This document shows, piece by piece, positions 1-8,733 of a DNA stretch of 48,206 bases (the stretch's first letter is position 1; each line of letters starts with the position of its first letter). The notes beneath the pieces were generated by a model. The model searched no databases. It saw nothing but the letters and a program-made list of their open reading frames with translations, and was not told the DNA's origin. The translations under genes were made by a program, and so were the position numbers. This stretch comes from Clostridia bacterium (GTDB taxonomy: Bacteria; Bacillota_A; Clostridia; Oscillospirales; CAG-272): positions 1-48,206 of the forward strand of contig JAFTRQ010000089.1 in NCBI GenBank assembly GCA_017462125.1. The letters are read 5' to 3'.

Positions 1-13
1 GGAGGGGGTGCAG

Positions 14-59
14 GGGGAGGGCGGAAACTCTTTTTCTCAAAAAGGTTTCCGCCCTCCCC
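14..59. repeat. Long hairpin, dispersed family copy A
   Basis: Two 15-base arms at 14-28 and 45-59 are perfectly complementary around a T-run/A-run loop. It lies 17 bases past the stop of the ABC exporter operon, so it may end or protect that transcript, but no clean U-tract follows on the minus strand. The G-rich 5' shoulder resembles copy F at 42.76 kb. The window edge cuts off any further side arm. Confidence 0.7.
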
Positions 60-76
60 TATTATATTTATATTAA

Positions 77-2095
77 TCAATCCAACTCGCGTTTACCGGT
101 GTAGAGCTCGTAGTAGCGTCCTTTCATTTCGAGGAGCTGGTCGTGTGTACCGCGCTCGATGATCTCGCCCTGCTCAAGCACCATGATCGCGTTACTGTTA
201 CGAACGGTGGAGAGGCGGTGGGCGATAACGAAGGTCGTTCTCGTCGCCATCAAACGGTCCATACCGTGCTCGATGTGGCGCTCGGTACGGGTGTCGACAG
301 AGCTTGTCGCCTCGTCAAGCACCAGGATCGGAGCCTTGGAAAGTGCCGCGCGGGCAATGTTGAGAAGCTGTCTCTGTCCCTGCGACAGGTTCGCGCCGTC
401 TCCCTCAAGCATCGTATCGTAGCCGTGCTCAAGACGCATAATAAAGCTGTGCGCGCTTGCGGTCTTTGCCGCGGCAATGACCTCGTCGTCGGTTGCGTCA
501 AGTCTTCCGTAGCGGATGTTTTCCATAACCGTTCCGGTGAAAAGGTGCGTATCCTGAAGAACCATTGCAATGTTGGAGCGCAGGCTGTCGCGCTTGATGT
601 CGTGAATATCCACACCGTCGATGGTGATCTTACCCGAGTCTATATCGTAGAAACGGCTGAGCAGGTTCGTAACGGTGGTCTTACCCGCACCCGTAGAGCC
701 TACGAAGGCGATCTTCTGACCGGGATGCGCGTAGAGCGAGATATTCTTAAGAATAACCTTATCGGGATTATATCCGAAGGTCACGTTTTCAAACACAACG
801 TCTCCTCGCATTTCGGGCATTTCAACTGAGGCTTCTCTGTCGGGATCCTCGGGAGCTTCGTCCATAACCGCAAATACACGCTCGGCACCCGCAAGAGCCG
901 AGAAGATCGATGCGGTCTGCTGGGATATGTTGTTGATGGGCATGCTGAACTGCTTGGAATACTGCGCGAAGAGCTGAAGCGCACCGGGATCGAGCAGACC
1001 TCTTAACATAAGGAGACCGCCCACACCGATGGTTATGGAGTAGCTGATCATGCTTGTATTGTGCATAATAGGACCCATAATACCGCCAAAGAACTGCGCC
1101 TTCATCTGTTTGTCGCGGAGATCCTCGTTGAGGGTCTCGAATTCCTCACAGCAGACCTCCTCATGGTTAAATACCTTAACGACCTTCTGACCCGTCACGG
1201 TCTCCTCAACGTAGCCGTTTGCCGCGCCAAGCGCCGCCTGCTGACCCGAGTAATATTTTCTCGATGCGCCTGCGATCTTGGAGCTTCCGAGAACGAAGAA
1301 GGGCACGAAAACTACCGTTATAAGCGTCAACCAGGGATTGGTCGTGATCATAAAGACAAGAGTTCCGACGAGGGTGATAACACCCGAAACGATGCTCGTC
1401 AGAGAGTTATTGAGCATAACGTCGATGTTGTCAACGTCATTGGTAAATCTGGACATTACCTCACCCGTGGGATGGGTGTCGAAATATCTGACGGGAAGCT
1501 TCTGGAGTCTGACGAAAAGGTCATTTCTGATCTTTTCAATGGAGTTTTGCGAGATCGTCAGCATAACTCTTGCCTGCAGATAGTTGGTTACGATCGTGAA
1601 AAGATAGATGCAGACAAGGATCATAATGGTGGCGAGGATGTAGAACATTACCGATGCTGCCGCATCGTTATAGCCATCGCCTACAATTCCCGCAATAAAG
1701 CCCGTCGCGCCGTCCTTGACCCTTCCGATAACCGAATCAAGAGCCTGATAAATGGGACTGTTCATCGTCTCCGCATCAACCTCAAGACCTACGTATTCGG
1801 AGAGACGGTTGATGATAGGTCTGGTCATATATCCGCCAACGAGAGAAAAGGCTGTGTTGAGCATCATAAAGAAGAGCACTACGAAAAAGAGCGCCTTGTA
1901 TTTACCCACGTAGCCAAGAAGACGCCCAACGGTCTTCTTTGTATTCTTGGGCTTGCCTCCCATTCCTGCGGGGCCTCTGCCACCACGGGGGCCGGGACCG
2001 CCGCCTCGAGGTCCACCGGGTCCGCCGGGTCCATTCGGACCGGGCTTGGACGAGCTGTGATATTGCTTCTGAAGTTCACTTAAGCTTCTTGCCAT
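77..2095 (-). CDS. ABC exporter subunit (half-transporter, canonical ATP site)
   Basis: This is a 672-residue fused membrane/ATPase half-transporter of the multidrug/lipid exporter type, acting in the cytoplasmic membrane. An unusual Gly/Pro/Arg-rich stretch at about residues 17-50 precedes the transmembrane domain (first helix near 67). The ATPase domain shows Walker A GSTGAGKTT, Q-loop LQDTHLF, signature LSQGQ, Walker B LVLDEATSSVD with the catalytic Glu, and switch-loop His in IAHRLST. It starts 2 bases after the stop of the upstream half-transporter at 2098-3852, so the two are probably co-translated and form a heterodimer. This subunit carries the complete catalytic residues that its partner lacks. 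Substrate is unknown; a drug or peptide is inferred only from the family and the MarR neighbour. Confidence 0.93.
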   Translation of the reverse strand: MARSLSELQKQYHSSSKPGPNGPGGPGGPRGGGPGPRGGRGPAGMGGKPKNTKKTVGRLLGYVGKYKALFFVVLFFMMLNTAFSLVGGYMTRPIINRLSEYVGLEVDAETMNSPIYQALDSVIGRVKDGATGFIAGIVGDGYNDAAASVMFYILATIMILVCIYLFTIVTNYLQARVMLTISQNSIEKIRNDLFVRLQKLPVRYFDTHPTGEVMSRFTNDVDNIDVMLNNSLTSIVSGVITLVGTLVFMITTNPWLTLITVVFVPFFVLGSSKIAGASRKYYSGQQAALGAANGYVEETVTGQKVVKVFNHEEVCCEEFETLNEDLRDKQMKAQFFGGIMGPIMHNTSMISYSITIGVGGLLMLRGLLDPGALQLFAQYSKQFSMPINNISQQTASIFSALAGAERVFAVMDEAPEDPDREASVEMPEMRGDVVFENVTFGYNPDKVILKNISLYAHPGQKIAFVGSTGAGKTTVTNLLSRFYDIDSGKITIDGVDIHDIKRDSLRSNIAMVLQDTHLFTGTVMENIRYGRLDATDDEVIAAAKTASAHSFIMRLEHGYDTMLEGDGANLSQGQRQLLNIARAALSKAPILVLDEATSSVDTRTERHIEHGMDRLMATRTTFVIAHRLSTVRNSNAIMVLEQGEIIERGTHDQLLEMKGRYYELYTGKRELD

Positions 2096-2097
2096 TA

Positions 2098-3852
2098 TCA
2101 GTTACCGTCCTTTCCGGAAATTTGAGAATTGTATATCTCCTGATACTCGATATTGTTTTCCATAAGATAATCGTGAGTTCCTACGCCTGTTATCTTACCG
2201 TCGTCCATAACCACGATCATATCGGCGTCCTTAACGGAGGAGATTCTCTGCGCGATTATGATCTTGGTGGATGCCGCAAGCTCCTCGCGGAAGGCACGGC
2301 GTATCTGCGCCTCGGTGGCTGTGTCCACTGCTGAGGTCGAGTCGTCGAGAATAATGATCTTCGGGTTCTTTAAAAGAGCTCTCGCGATACAAAGTCTCTG
2401 CTTCTGTCCGCCCGAGACGTTAACGCCTCCCTGTCCAAGCTCGGTCTGATAACCGTTCGTAAAGTTCTTGACGAATTTATCCGCCTGCGCGCTCTCAGCG
2501 GCGGCAAACATCTCTTCATCCGTGGCGTTCTCGTCGCCCCAACGAAGGTTTTCCTCGATCGTTCCCGAGAAAAGCACGTTCTTCTGAAGCACCATACCAA
2601 CTCCCTCTCGGAGGTTGTAGAGCGTATAATCCTTAACGCTTCTGCCGTCGATCAGCACCTCACCCTCGTCGGTGTCGTAAAGACGGGGAATAAGAGAGAC
2701 CAACGTGGTCTTGCCGCATCCCGTCGAGCCGATGATTCCAACGGTACTTCCCGCATCGATCTTCAGACCGATATCTGAAAGTACAGGCTCCTCGCTGTTC
2801 TTATAATAACGGTAGGTCACGTTCTTGAACTCGATCTCACCGCGCTCAATCACCGCATCCTTATCGGCGGTCTCGAGATCGGCAATGTCAAGCTCCTCCT
2901 CAAGCACCTCTCTGATTCTCTTCGCAGAAGCAAGCGCACGGGAGGAGAACATCAGCAGCATCGTTACCATCATAAGCGAAAACAGGATCTGCGAGACGTA
3001 GTTGATAAACGCAGAAAGCTCACCCACACCAAAGGTGGTGATACCCGCGTCAAAGTTGCTGATAACAAGCTGGCTTCCAAACCAGATAACAAGGCCTGTG
3101 GTGATATACATAAACAGAGTCTGTACAGGCTGCATAAAGATCATATTCTTCATTGCAGACATTCCCGCGCTCTTGAGGTTTTTGTTGGAGGCCTCAAACT
3201 TTTCGGTCTCAAAGTCCTCTCTGACGAAGGATTTCACAACACGGACGTTGGTAATATTCTCTTGAACGGTGGAGTTCAACGAGTCTATCTTGGTCTGCAT
3301 TTTCGAGAAACGGGGCATACCTCTTGCGATGATAAATGCCATCGAGATCAGAAGCAGAGGGATCGTGACCGCCATAACGATCGAAAGCGAGGGGCTGAGC
3401 TTGATCGCCATAATCACGCCACCGATGAGCATACCGGGAGAGCGGAGCATCATACGGAGCATCATGTTGACGAACTGCTGCATCTGAGAGACGTCGTTGG
3501 TAAGTCTGGTTACCAGCGAGCCCGTAGAGAATTTGTCAATATTGGCAAAGCTGTATCCCTGCACCTTACGGAAGAGGTCGGCTCTGAGATCTGCGGCGAA
3601 GTTGACCGACGCCTTTGCTCCGAAATACGAGCCTCCCACACCGCCTATCATCATAAGAACCGCGGTTGCGATCATTTTGATCATGACCATCCAGCTTTGA
3701 CCGTCGGTAAGCGTTTTTTCAACGGCTCCCGTAATGATCTCGGCAAGATACATAGGCATAAGCACCTCGCCTATGACCTCAATTATCATACAGAGAGGTC
3801 CTAAAATAAAGTAAAGCAGATATGGCTTTACGTATTTCATCCATCTTTTCAT
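2098..3852 (-). CDS. ABC exporter subunit (half-transporter, degenerate ATP site)
   Basis: This 584-residue half-transporter partners the downstream subunit. I chose the start at 3852 (MKRWMKYVK) because an AAAGGA site precedes it and because its ATG overlaps the TGA of the marR gene (ATGA at 3849-3852); a longer in-frame start at 3900 lies inside marR. The membrane domain occupies about residues 10-300. The ATPase domain has Walker A GSTGCGKTT and signature VSGGQ, but Walker B reads ILDDS (Asp in place of the catalytic Glu) and the switch loop reads IAQR (Gln in place of His). These are the substitutions expected of the degenerate half of heterodimeric exporters such as TM287/288 and BmrCD. 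Transcription probably comes from the promoter in front of marR. Confidence 0.93.
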   Translation of the reverse strand: MKRWMKYVKPYLLYFILGPLCMIIEVIGEVLMPMYLAEIITGAVEKTLTDGQSWMVMIKMIATAVLMMIGGVGGSYFGAKASVNFAADLRADLFRKVQGYSFANIDKFSTGSLVTRLTNDVSQMQQFVNMMLRMMLRSPGMLIGGVIMAIKLSPSLSIVMAVTIPLLLISMAFIIARGMPRFSKMQTKIDSLNSTVQENITNVRVVKSFVREDFETEKFEASNKNLKSAGMSAMKNMIFMQPVQTLFMYITTGLVIWFGSQLVISNFDAGITTFGVGELSAFINYVSQILFSLMMVTMLLMFSSRALASAKRIREVLEEELDIADLETADKDAVIERGEIEFKNVTYRYYKNSEEPVLSDIGLKIDAGSTVGIIGSTGCGKTTLVSLIPRLYDTDEGEVLIDGRSVKDYTLYNLREGVGMVLQKNVLFSGTIEENLRWGDENATDEEMFAAAESAQADKFVKNFTNGYQTELGQGGVNVSGGQKQRLCIARALLKNPKIIILDDSTSAVDTATEAQIRRAFREELAASTKIIIAQRISSVKDADMIVVMDDGKITGVGTHDYLMENNIEYQEIYNSQISGKDGN

Positions 3853-4385
3853 TCTTTGGTTTCCTTTCGGGTTGTATTTGCAATTTCGCCGTCTTCGCAC
3901 GCAAGCGGGGCGATATTTTTCAGATTTTCCTGCATTCTTTCCAGCAGAGACATAAAGAGCGCCAATTCTTCAGCGGAAAAATCCCTCAATGCCTCTCCGT
4001 CAACGTGCTGAAAGTATTTTCGGCTTTGCATCGCCGCGTCTCTTCCCCGCTCGGTGATCTTGATCTCATTGTAACGGGAATCGGTACGCTCGGTACATTT
4101 TCCGCGCTCGATATAACCGTCGCTTTCCAGCTTTTTCAGGGTGACAGCAACAGCCGCGGGGCTGATATCAAAGTGCTTTGCCAGATCCTTTTGTGACGGA
4201 ATGGTCTCGCATTTTGAAAGATACATCAGCATACGGTGCTGTGAGCGGTGCATACCTGCATCGCAAGCCCATTGCTCGATGACGCGGCGGTGCAGAATGT
4301 CTGCCGAAATAAAAGAATGGATGGTTTTTTGAACCGTTACGGAACGATCCTCAGCGCTTAAAACGTCTGATTGATTTGTACTCAA
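3849..4385 (-). CDS. MarR-family transcriptional regulator
   Basis: This 178-residue winged-helix regulator has a recognition helix at about residues 64-87 (SQKDLAKHFDISPAAVAVTL) and a wing with DSRYNEIKITERG at 102-114, the typical MarR beta-hairpin. It starts with TTG, supported by an AAAGGAG site eight bases upstream. It is the first gene of a three-gene operon and its stop overlaps the start of the ABC exporter. The probable operator is the triple GTTAAC array just downstream of its own promoter, which suggests autorepression relieved by a ligand exported by the pump. The ligand is unknown. The C-terminal 20 residues are polar and probably disordered. Confidence 0.92.
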   Translation of the reverse strand: MSTNQSDVLSAEDRSVTVQKTIHSFISADILHRRVIEQWACDAGMHRSQHRMLMYLSKCETIPSQKDLAKHFDISPAAVAVTLKKLESDGYIERGKCTERTDSRYNEIKITERGRDAAMQSRKYFQHVDGEALRDFSAEELALFMSLLERMQENLKNIAPLACEDGEIANTTRKETKE

Positions 4386-4416
4386 AATAAGGCTCCTTTC
4401 TCAAAAAATCACATCA

Positions 4417-4437
4417 GTTAACAGGTTAACAGTTAAC
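4417..4437. promoter_or_regulatory. Triple GTTAAC palindrome, probable MarR operator
   Basis: GTTAAC, itself a palindrome, occurs at 4417-4422, 4425-4430 and 4432-4437, immediately downstream of the -10 box of the marR promoter and before the TTG start. Overlapping inverted-repeat half-sites at the start of transcription are the usual MarR arrangement. Which pair is bound cannot be told from sequence. Confidence 0.7.
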
Positions 4438-4443
4438 TATTTA

Positions 4444-4472
4444 ATTATATCGCAGGACACCGAAAAAGTCAA
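4444..4472 (-). promoter_or_regulatory. Promoter of the marR-ABC exporter operon
   Basis: On the minus strand TTGACT (4467-4472) and TATAAT (4444-4449) are separated by exactly 17 bases, a near-consensus housekeeping promoter. The expected start of transcription falls inside the GTTAAC array. Confidence 0.85.
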
Positions 4473-4515
4473 GTGAAGGTTTTGTGAATTTTTCTCCTTT
4501 TTTCGCACCTTCAAT

Positions 4516-4556
4516 AAAAAAAGTCGGAGCTTGACGCATGATGGCATCAAGCTCCG
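4516..4556 (-). terminator. Rho-independent terminator
   Basis: CGGAGCTTGA at 4525-4534 pairs with TCAAGCTCCG at 4547-4556. On the minus strand the stem is followed by a run of seven U (4516-4522), 13 bases after the stop of the lipoprotein gene. A T-run also follows on the plus strand, so it could work both ways. Confidence 0.85.
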
Positions 4557-4568
4557 TTTTTTATGATT

Positions 4569-5816
4569 CTATTCCCTTTCAAGCCCAACGATCACTTCCT
4601 CAAGTCGCTCCCATTCCTCATCCGTGAGCGAGCTTTTGTCACCGTTCTCGATCAGCGCGATCTGTGAGATATAGGCCTGCGCGGGATAGCTTTCCATCAC
4701 CATGCCGTGACCGACGCGTACGTAATCGCCCGTGTCGAAGGGCTCAAAAATCCCCTCAATGTCGGAATAAAGCCAGATCAGACTTCCCTGCGAATCGATC
4801 AGCAAAGCTCTGTCGCCGTGGCAATACAGCCTTCCCTCGCTGACACAGCCCGAATCCCGGTCGCATTCCTCACCCTCGGGACATTCGGTGATATCCTCGG
4901 GCAGCCATTTCTGCTTTTCCACAGGCACAACAAGCCTGAAAAGGCACTCATAGCCCGACGTTGACGAGGCATATTTCTCGGGAGAATTGGTCAGCCTTGT
5001 CTCGTGGGACTCATAGATCACCACCAGGTAATCTCCTGCCGGCAGAGCGGAAAGCCCCTCCAAGCCGCCCTTGTATTCAAGGTTTTCAAAATCAAGGCTA
5101 TAAAGACTGACACCGTCCGAAACACCTACATTCTCGGCGACAGAAAGGAGCTTCACCTCGCCGTCAAGCACAAGGATTGGGAAATCGTCAGGAGTAGCGT
5201 TCTCTTCAAACTCAAATATCCAATGCACGCCGTAGCCGTCGGCGCACATAATGACCTCACCGTTCTCGTCAAAATAGTCTTCAAACGAAAAACACTCAAT
5301 GGGGCTGATCCCCTGCTCTCCCGAGCCGATCACGGTCTGACTGTAGGAGTAGCGCTCCTGTTCGTTTTGTGCGGTGTTGTCGTATACGGTCAGCGCAAAG
5401 GGAAACTCTTGGCTCTTGCCGCTATATGACAGTGTCAGGCTGTATTCGCCGCACAAAGCGTCCTTGGGCACGTTGTAGTAAAAGGTCAGACTGCTGCCCT
5501 GTCCGTTGGAAATGATATGCTTGTTCAAATCATCCGTCATAGTTACAGGCTCGTGCTCAAGAACGATTTTTTCACCGCCCACGGTACAATATAGCGTCAG
5601 CCAAGCGTTGAATTCGGTTTCCGAGCCCTCGTAAACGTAGTTTTTGCCGGAAACGTTGGTGATCGTTGTTGTGATCGCGATCTGCTCCCCGCGGGCATAG
5701 GCCTGCTTTTCCAAGGTATAGGAAAATTCGAACAACTCCGCGTCCTCGGGCTTGCATCCCGCAAGAGCCGTGAGGCATAGTGCAAGCATGAACACGGCAA
5801 GCAGAAATCTTTTCAT
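4569..5816 (-). CDS. Putative lipoprotein with Ig-like N-terminal region
   Basis: This 415-residue protein has a lipoprotein signal peptide with lipobox LAGC (Cys21), so it should be anchored on the outer face of the membrane. Residues about 28-145 look like a beta-sandwich (alternating hydrophobic strands, TNVSGKNYVYEG). The rest has no motif I recognise; a cysteine pair occurs near ECPEGEECDRDSGC. It is the last gene of the ECF sigma / anti-sigma / VWA operon, 21 bases after the VWA gene, and is followed by a terminator. A role in an envelope response is inferred from context only. Confidence 0.8.
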   Translation of the reverse strand: MKRFLLAVFMLALCLTALAGCKPEDAELFEFSYTLEKQAYARGEQIAITTTITNVSGKNYVYEGSETEFNAWLTLYCTVGGEKIVLEHEPVTMTDDLNKHIISNGQGSSLTFYYNVPKDALCGEYSLTLSYSGKSQEFPFALTVYDNTAQNEQERYSYSQTVIGSGEQGISPIECFSFEDYFDENGEVIMCADGYGVHWIFEFEENATPDDFPILVLDGEVKLLSVAENVGVSDGVSLYSLDFENLEYKGGLEGLSALPAGDYLVVIYESHETRLTNSPEKYASSTSGYECLFRLVVPVEKQKWLPEDITECPEGEECDRDSGCVSEGRLYCHGDRALLIDSQGSLIWLYSDIEGIFEPFDTGDYVRVGHGMVMESYPAQAYISQIALIENGDKSSLTDEEWERLEEVIVGLERE

Positions 5817-5837
5817 TGTCTCTCTCCTTCAATAAAA

Positions 5838-7409
5838 TTATTTCATCATCTGGCGAACCAGCTCGCGGAATTCTTCCCTTTCGGGATACTTCGAAAGATC
5901 AAGAGAATCCAGCTCCTCAAGGATGCCGTCAAGTGTAATATCGCCAAGATACGTACTCTGGCGAAGCACCATACAAGTCTCAACCACCGCGCAGATAAAG
6001 CGCATATCCTCATCAAGCTCGGTCTCCACGATCTCAAAGCCCAAGGGATATTCGTTCAAAAGACTAATGGGCTCGCCGGGGTTCTTGTAACGCACAGCAA
6101 GGGTCAGGATGGAACTCTCGTTGTCAGCCTGCGCCTCGTGCAGCTTGATCTCGTAACAAACGGTTACCTGGTGCGACGCGCCAACCTCGCCCGCGTCCTT
6201 GGTATCGTCCTCAAAATCCTGGTTTGCCATCACGCGGTTCTCATAGCCCACAAGGCGGTAAGCCTGCACTATGTCGGGTGCGAAGGTCAACTGCAGCTTC
6301 ACGTCCTCTGCAACGGTATAAAGCGTACCCAAAAGGTCTGTTCCGAAGACCTTCTCCGCCTCGCTCTCGCCATCGATATAGTAATAAATGCCGTTTCCGT
6401 TGTCAGCCAAGGCCTCCATCTTGGAGTCCTTATAGTTGCCCGTACCAAAGCCCAGCACCGACAGATACACGCCCTGATCCCGCTTTTCTTCGATGTAAGC
6501 GGTCAGCTCGCTCTGTGACGAAATACCTACGTTCAAGTCACCGTCAGACGCCATGATAATACGGTTATTGCCACCGTGGATATAGTAGGTCTCTGCAAGC
6601 TGGTAAGCCTTGGTCAGACCCGCCTCTCCGTTGGTGGAGCCCGATGCTGTCAAGCTGTTGATCGCCGCCATGATCCTATCGCTGTCAAGTCCACTGCATC
6701 CCTCCAGCACCACAGCCTCACGTCCCGAGTAGGTGACGATGCTGACCTTGTCCTTGCCGCTGAGATTACCTACAAGGTAAGAAAATGCGCGTTTGATAAG
6801 AGGAAGCTTATCCTCGGATGCCATCGAGCCCGACACGTCGATCAAAAAGACAAGATTGTTTCCCTCGGCGGGCTTTGCTACCTCAGCCTGCAGGGTCAGA
6901 CGCAGAAGCATACTCTCCGCGTTCCAAGGGCAAGGCACAAGCTCGCTGTGCACGCCAAAAAGCTCATTTTCAGCGGGAGCGGGAACGTCATATTTGAAAT
7001 AGTTTATAAACTCCTCGGTTCGGAAGGCTGTGCCGCTGCCGATCAGCCGATCGACGCTGTATCCCGAGGTAACAAGCTTACGGAAATAAGCGTAGGACGC
7101 GGTATCCACGTCCGCAGAAAAGGTGGAGACAGGCTCTTTTGCCGTGTCGATAAAGGGATTCTCCACAATGGCGGGAGTCTGAACAGCATCATCGCCCACC
7201 TCTTCACCTTCTACCTCGGCATCCATATTTTCTGCAGGTGCTTCTGCCTCGGGTTTGACAGCCATACCGTTGCTGAAGTTATCTTCCCAGTCCATCATGC
7301 CTTCGTCCTCCGCACTATAGCTTGCATCGCAAGAGGCAAAGGTCAAGGCTGTCAGCATTGCAAGAGCAAGAGCAAATATTCTTACAGTTTTTTTCGTGTT
7401 CTTCATCAT
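5838..7409 (-). CDS. VWA-domain lipoprotein (YfbK-like)
   Basis: This 523-residue surface lipoprotein has lipobox FASC (Cys27), then an acidic linker (about 30-80). Next comes a block with NPF..T...PVSTFSADVDTASY and EEFINYF, matching the region found upstream of VWA in YfbK-type proteins. The VWA domain starts near residue 184 with metal-site motif DVSGSM at 191-196. The C-terminal third resembles the usual YfbK tail. VWA domains bind partner proteins through a Mg-dependent site. The gene sits 13 bases after the anti-sigma-like gene in an ECF sigma operon, which suggests an envelope-linked output. Either of two adjacent ATGs could be the start. Confidence 0.88.
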   Translation of the reverse strand: MMKNTKKTVRIFALALAMLTALTFASCDASYSAEDEGMMDWEDNFSNGMAVKPEAEAPAENMDAEVEGEEVGDDAVQTPAIVENPFIDTAKEPVSTFSADVDTASYAYFRKLVTSGYSVDRLIGSGTAFRTEEFINYFKYDVPAPAENELFGVHSELVPCPWNAESMLLRLTLQAEVAKPAEGNNLVFLIDVSGSMASEDKLPLIKRAFSYLVGNLSGKDKVSIVTYSGREAVVLEGCSGLDSDRIMAAINSLTASGSTNGEAGLTKAYQLAETYYIHGGNNRIIMASDGDLNVGISSQSELTAYIEEKRDQGVYLSVLGFGTGNYKDSKMEALADNGNGIYYYIDGESEAEKVFGTDLLGTLYTVAEDVKLQLTFAPDIVQAYRLVGYENRVMANQDFEDDTKDAGEVGASHQVTVCYEIKLHEAQADNESSILTLAVRYKNPGEPISLLNEYPLGFEIVETELDEDMRFICAVVETCMVLRQSTYLGDITLDGILEELDSLDLSKYPEREEFRELVRQMMK

Positions 7410-7422
7410 AACATACCTCTTT

Positions 7423-8025
7423 TCAGCTTAACATTTCCGAAATACACCGAATCAAGGCTTCCGTAGGCAGGATCTCTGCCTCGTAATCAAAGATATCACA
7501 GCCCACGTTACCCGTGTTGTCCTTCAGATAAGGCGACCTGACGTTACCCTCGCCATCCAGCACCCAGACCTGACAGCTAAGCTTGGGAGAGCTTTCACCG
7601 ACCTCATCTCCCTTACCCATCTCGCTCTTCAGGCGTGAAAACTGATAATCACTCAGATAAAGCTGATACAAACGACCGCTCTCGCTATCCTTCCAGACAA
7701 GGCTTGCAGATCCCGTATAAGAAAGGGCTTCGGGATCGCTGACCTCAAAGAATCGATCCTCGCTGTCCAGCAGCAGCTCGTCAAGAGAGGTATAGACCTC
7801 GGGCACCGCGTCGCTCACATTCTCGCCGCTCACGTTTGAAAGCGCACGCATCAAGGGTCCTGCAACGGAAAGCACAAAGATCAGCGCAAGGCAAGCGGCA
7901 AGCATACCCCATTTATAGCTTGATCTCCGTACAGGCTTGTAGCAGACCGCCTCGTGGAGCAACCGATCGTCGATCTCGCCGATCTCTCGGAGCAAATATT
8001 CTGTTTTTTTCATTCGATTCATCAT
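7423..8025 (-). CDS. Single-pass membrane protein, probable anti-sigma factor
   Basis: This 200-residue protein has a short cytoplasmic N-terminus (about 38 residues, with IGEIDDRLLHEA), one transmembrane helix at about 40-60 and an extracytoplasmic remainder. It has no recognised zinc motif. Its start overlaps the TGA of the ECF sigma gene (ATGA at 8022-8025), so the two are translationally coupled. That architecture and position are typical of membrane anti-sigma factors, but the sequence itself does not prove it. The extracytoplasmic part would be the sensor. Confidence 0.8.
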   Translation of the reverse strand: MMNRMKKTEYLLREIGEIDDRLLHEAVCYKPVRRSSYKWGMLAACLALIFVLSVAGPLMRALSNVSGENVSDAVPEVYTSLDELLLDSEDRFFEVSDPEALSYTGSASLVWKDSESGRLYQLYLSDYQFSRLKSEMGKGDEVGESSPKLSCQVWVLDGEGNVRSPYLKDNTGNVGCDIFDYEAEILPTEALIRCISEMLS

Positions 8026-8573
8026 AACAGCTCTCGCTCCTCCAGATAGTCGTGCAGCTCCCGTCTCACACGGTGCAGCGTAGTCTTGACCTTTGATTCA
8101 CCGATGCCAAGGCGCTGTGCGATCTCGGACACCGATCTTGAATAAAAGTAACGCAAAATGAATATCGCGCGTCTTTCCTCACTCTGCGAGTAAAGAAAAG
8201 CGTTAAGCTCCTCGCGCAAAAGCTTGCTCTCGTATGCCTGTGCAGGTGTCTCGGAGGACGGGATGCAATCAGAAAGCTCAAGAAGCAGATTATCCATACC
8301 GCCTCTTTTCTCGCGATGCTTCAATCTGAAGCGATCCACCGAAATCCGTCGGGTGATCTTTGAAAGGAATGCACCCAAAAACTCGGGGCGTGCCTCGGGC
8401 ATCGCACCCCATGCGTCAAGATAAGTATCGTTAACGCACTCCTCGGCATCCTCGTGAGAGGTCAGCAAGGAATAAGACAGCGAATGAAGCATTCTACCGT
8501 ATTTTTTGTCCGATTCCTCGATCGCCGTTTCATTTCGCGCCCAATACAAGTCTACGATCTTACGGTCGTCCAT
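8022..8573 (-). CDS. ECF-type RNA polymerase sigma factor
   Basis: This 183-residue protein has region 2 in the N-terminal half (SHEDAEECVNDTYLDAWGAMPE, then LGAFLSKITRRISVDRFR) and region 4 in the C-terminal part (RAIFILRYFYSRSVSEIAQRLG, then ESKVKTTLHRVRREL). Length and layout fit ECF sigma-70 factors. It heads an operon with a membrane anti-sigma-like protein, a VWA lipoprotein and another lipoprotein. A TGTAACC/CGAC pair upstream may be its own promoter. The AAAGGA site nine bases before the ATG supports the start. Confidence 0.93.
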   Translation of the reverse strand: MDDRKIVDLYWARNETAIEESDKKYGRMLHSLSYSLLTSHEDAEECVNDTYLDAWGAMPEARPEFLGAFLSKITRRISVDRFRLKHREKRGGMDNLLLELSDCIPSSETPAQAYESKLLREELNAFLYSQSEERRAIFILRYFYSRSVSEIAQRLGIGESKVKTTLHRVRRELHDYLEERELL

Positions 8574-8624
8574 AGCTTGATTTCCTTTCAGATTTGTTCT
8601 TGTGTATTTCGGGCTTCAATCAAT

Positions 8625-8652
8625 ATGTCGCCCTTTTTTCGGATTGGTTACA
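8625..8652 (-). promoter_or_regulatory. Candidate ECF sigma autoregulatory promoter
   Basis: On the minus strand TGTAACC (8646-8652) is followed after 15 bases by CGACAT (8625-8630), about 50 bases before the sigma gene. AAC in the -35 element and CG at -10 are typical of ECF-dependent promoters. No second copy of the motif was found, so this is tentative. Confidence 0.5.
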
Positions 8653-8685
8653 GGTTTTTGAAAAATTATTTTATAAGCTCAAATT

Positions 8686-8720
8686 GGGGGAAGGATTCTA
8701 TTCGAAATCATCCTTCCCCC
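8686..8720. terminator. Hairpin terminator after metG
   Basis: GGGGGAAGGA (8686-8695) pairs with TCCTTCCCCC (8711-8720), 13 bases past the metG stop on the minus strand. The following minus-strand sequence is T-rich but not a clean U-run, so efficiency is uncertain. Confidence 0.65.
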
Positions 8721-8733
8721 TTTGTTTATATAA

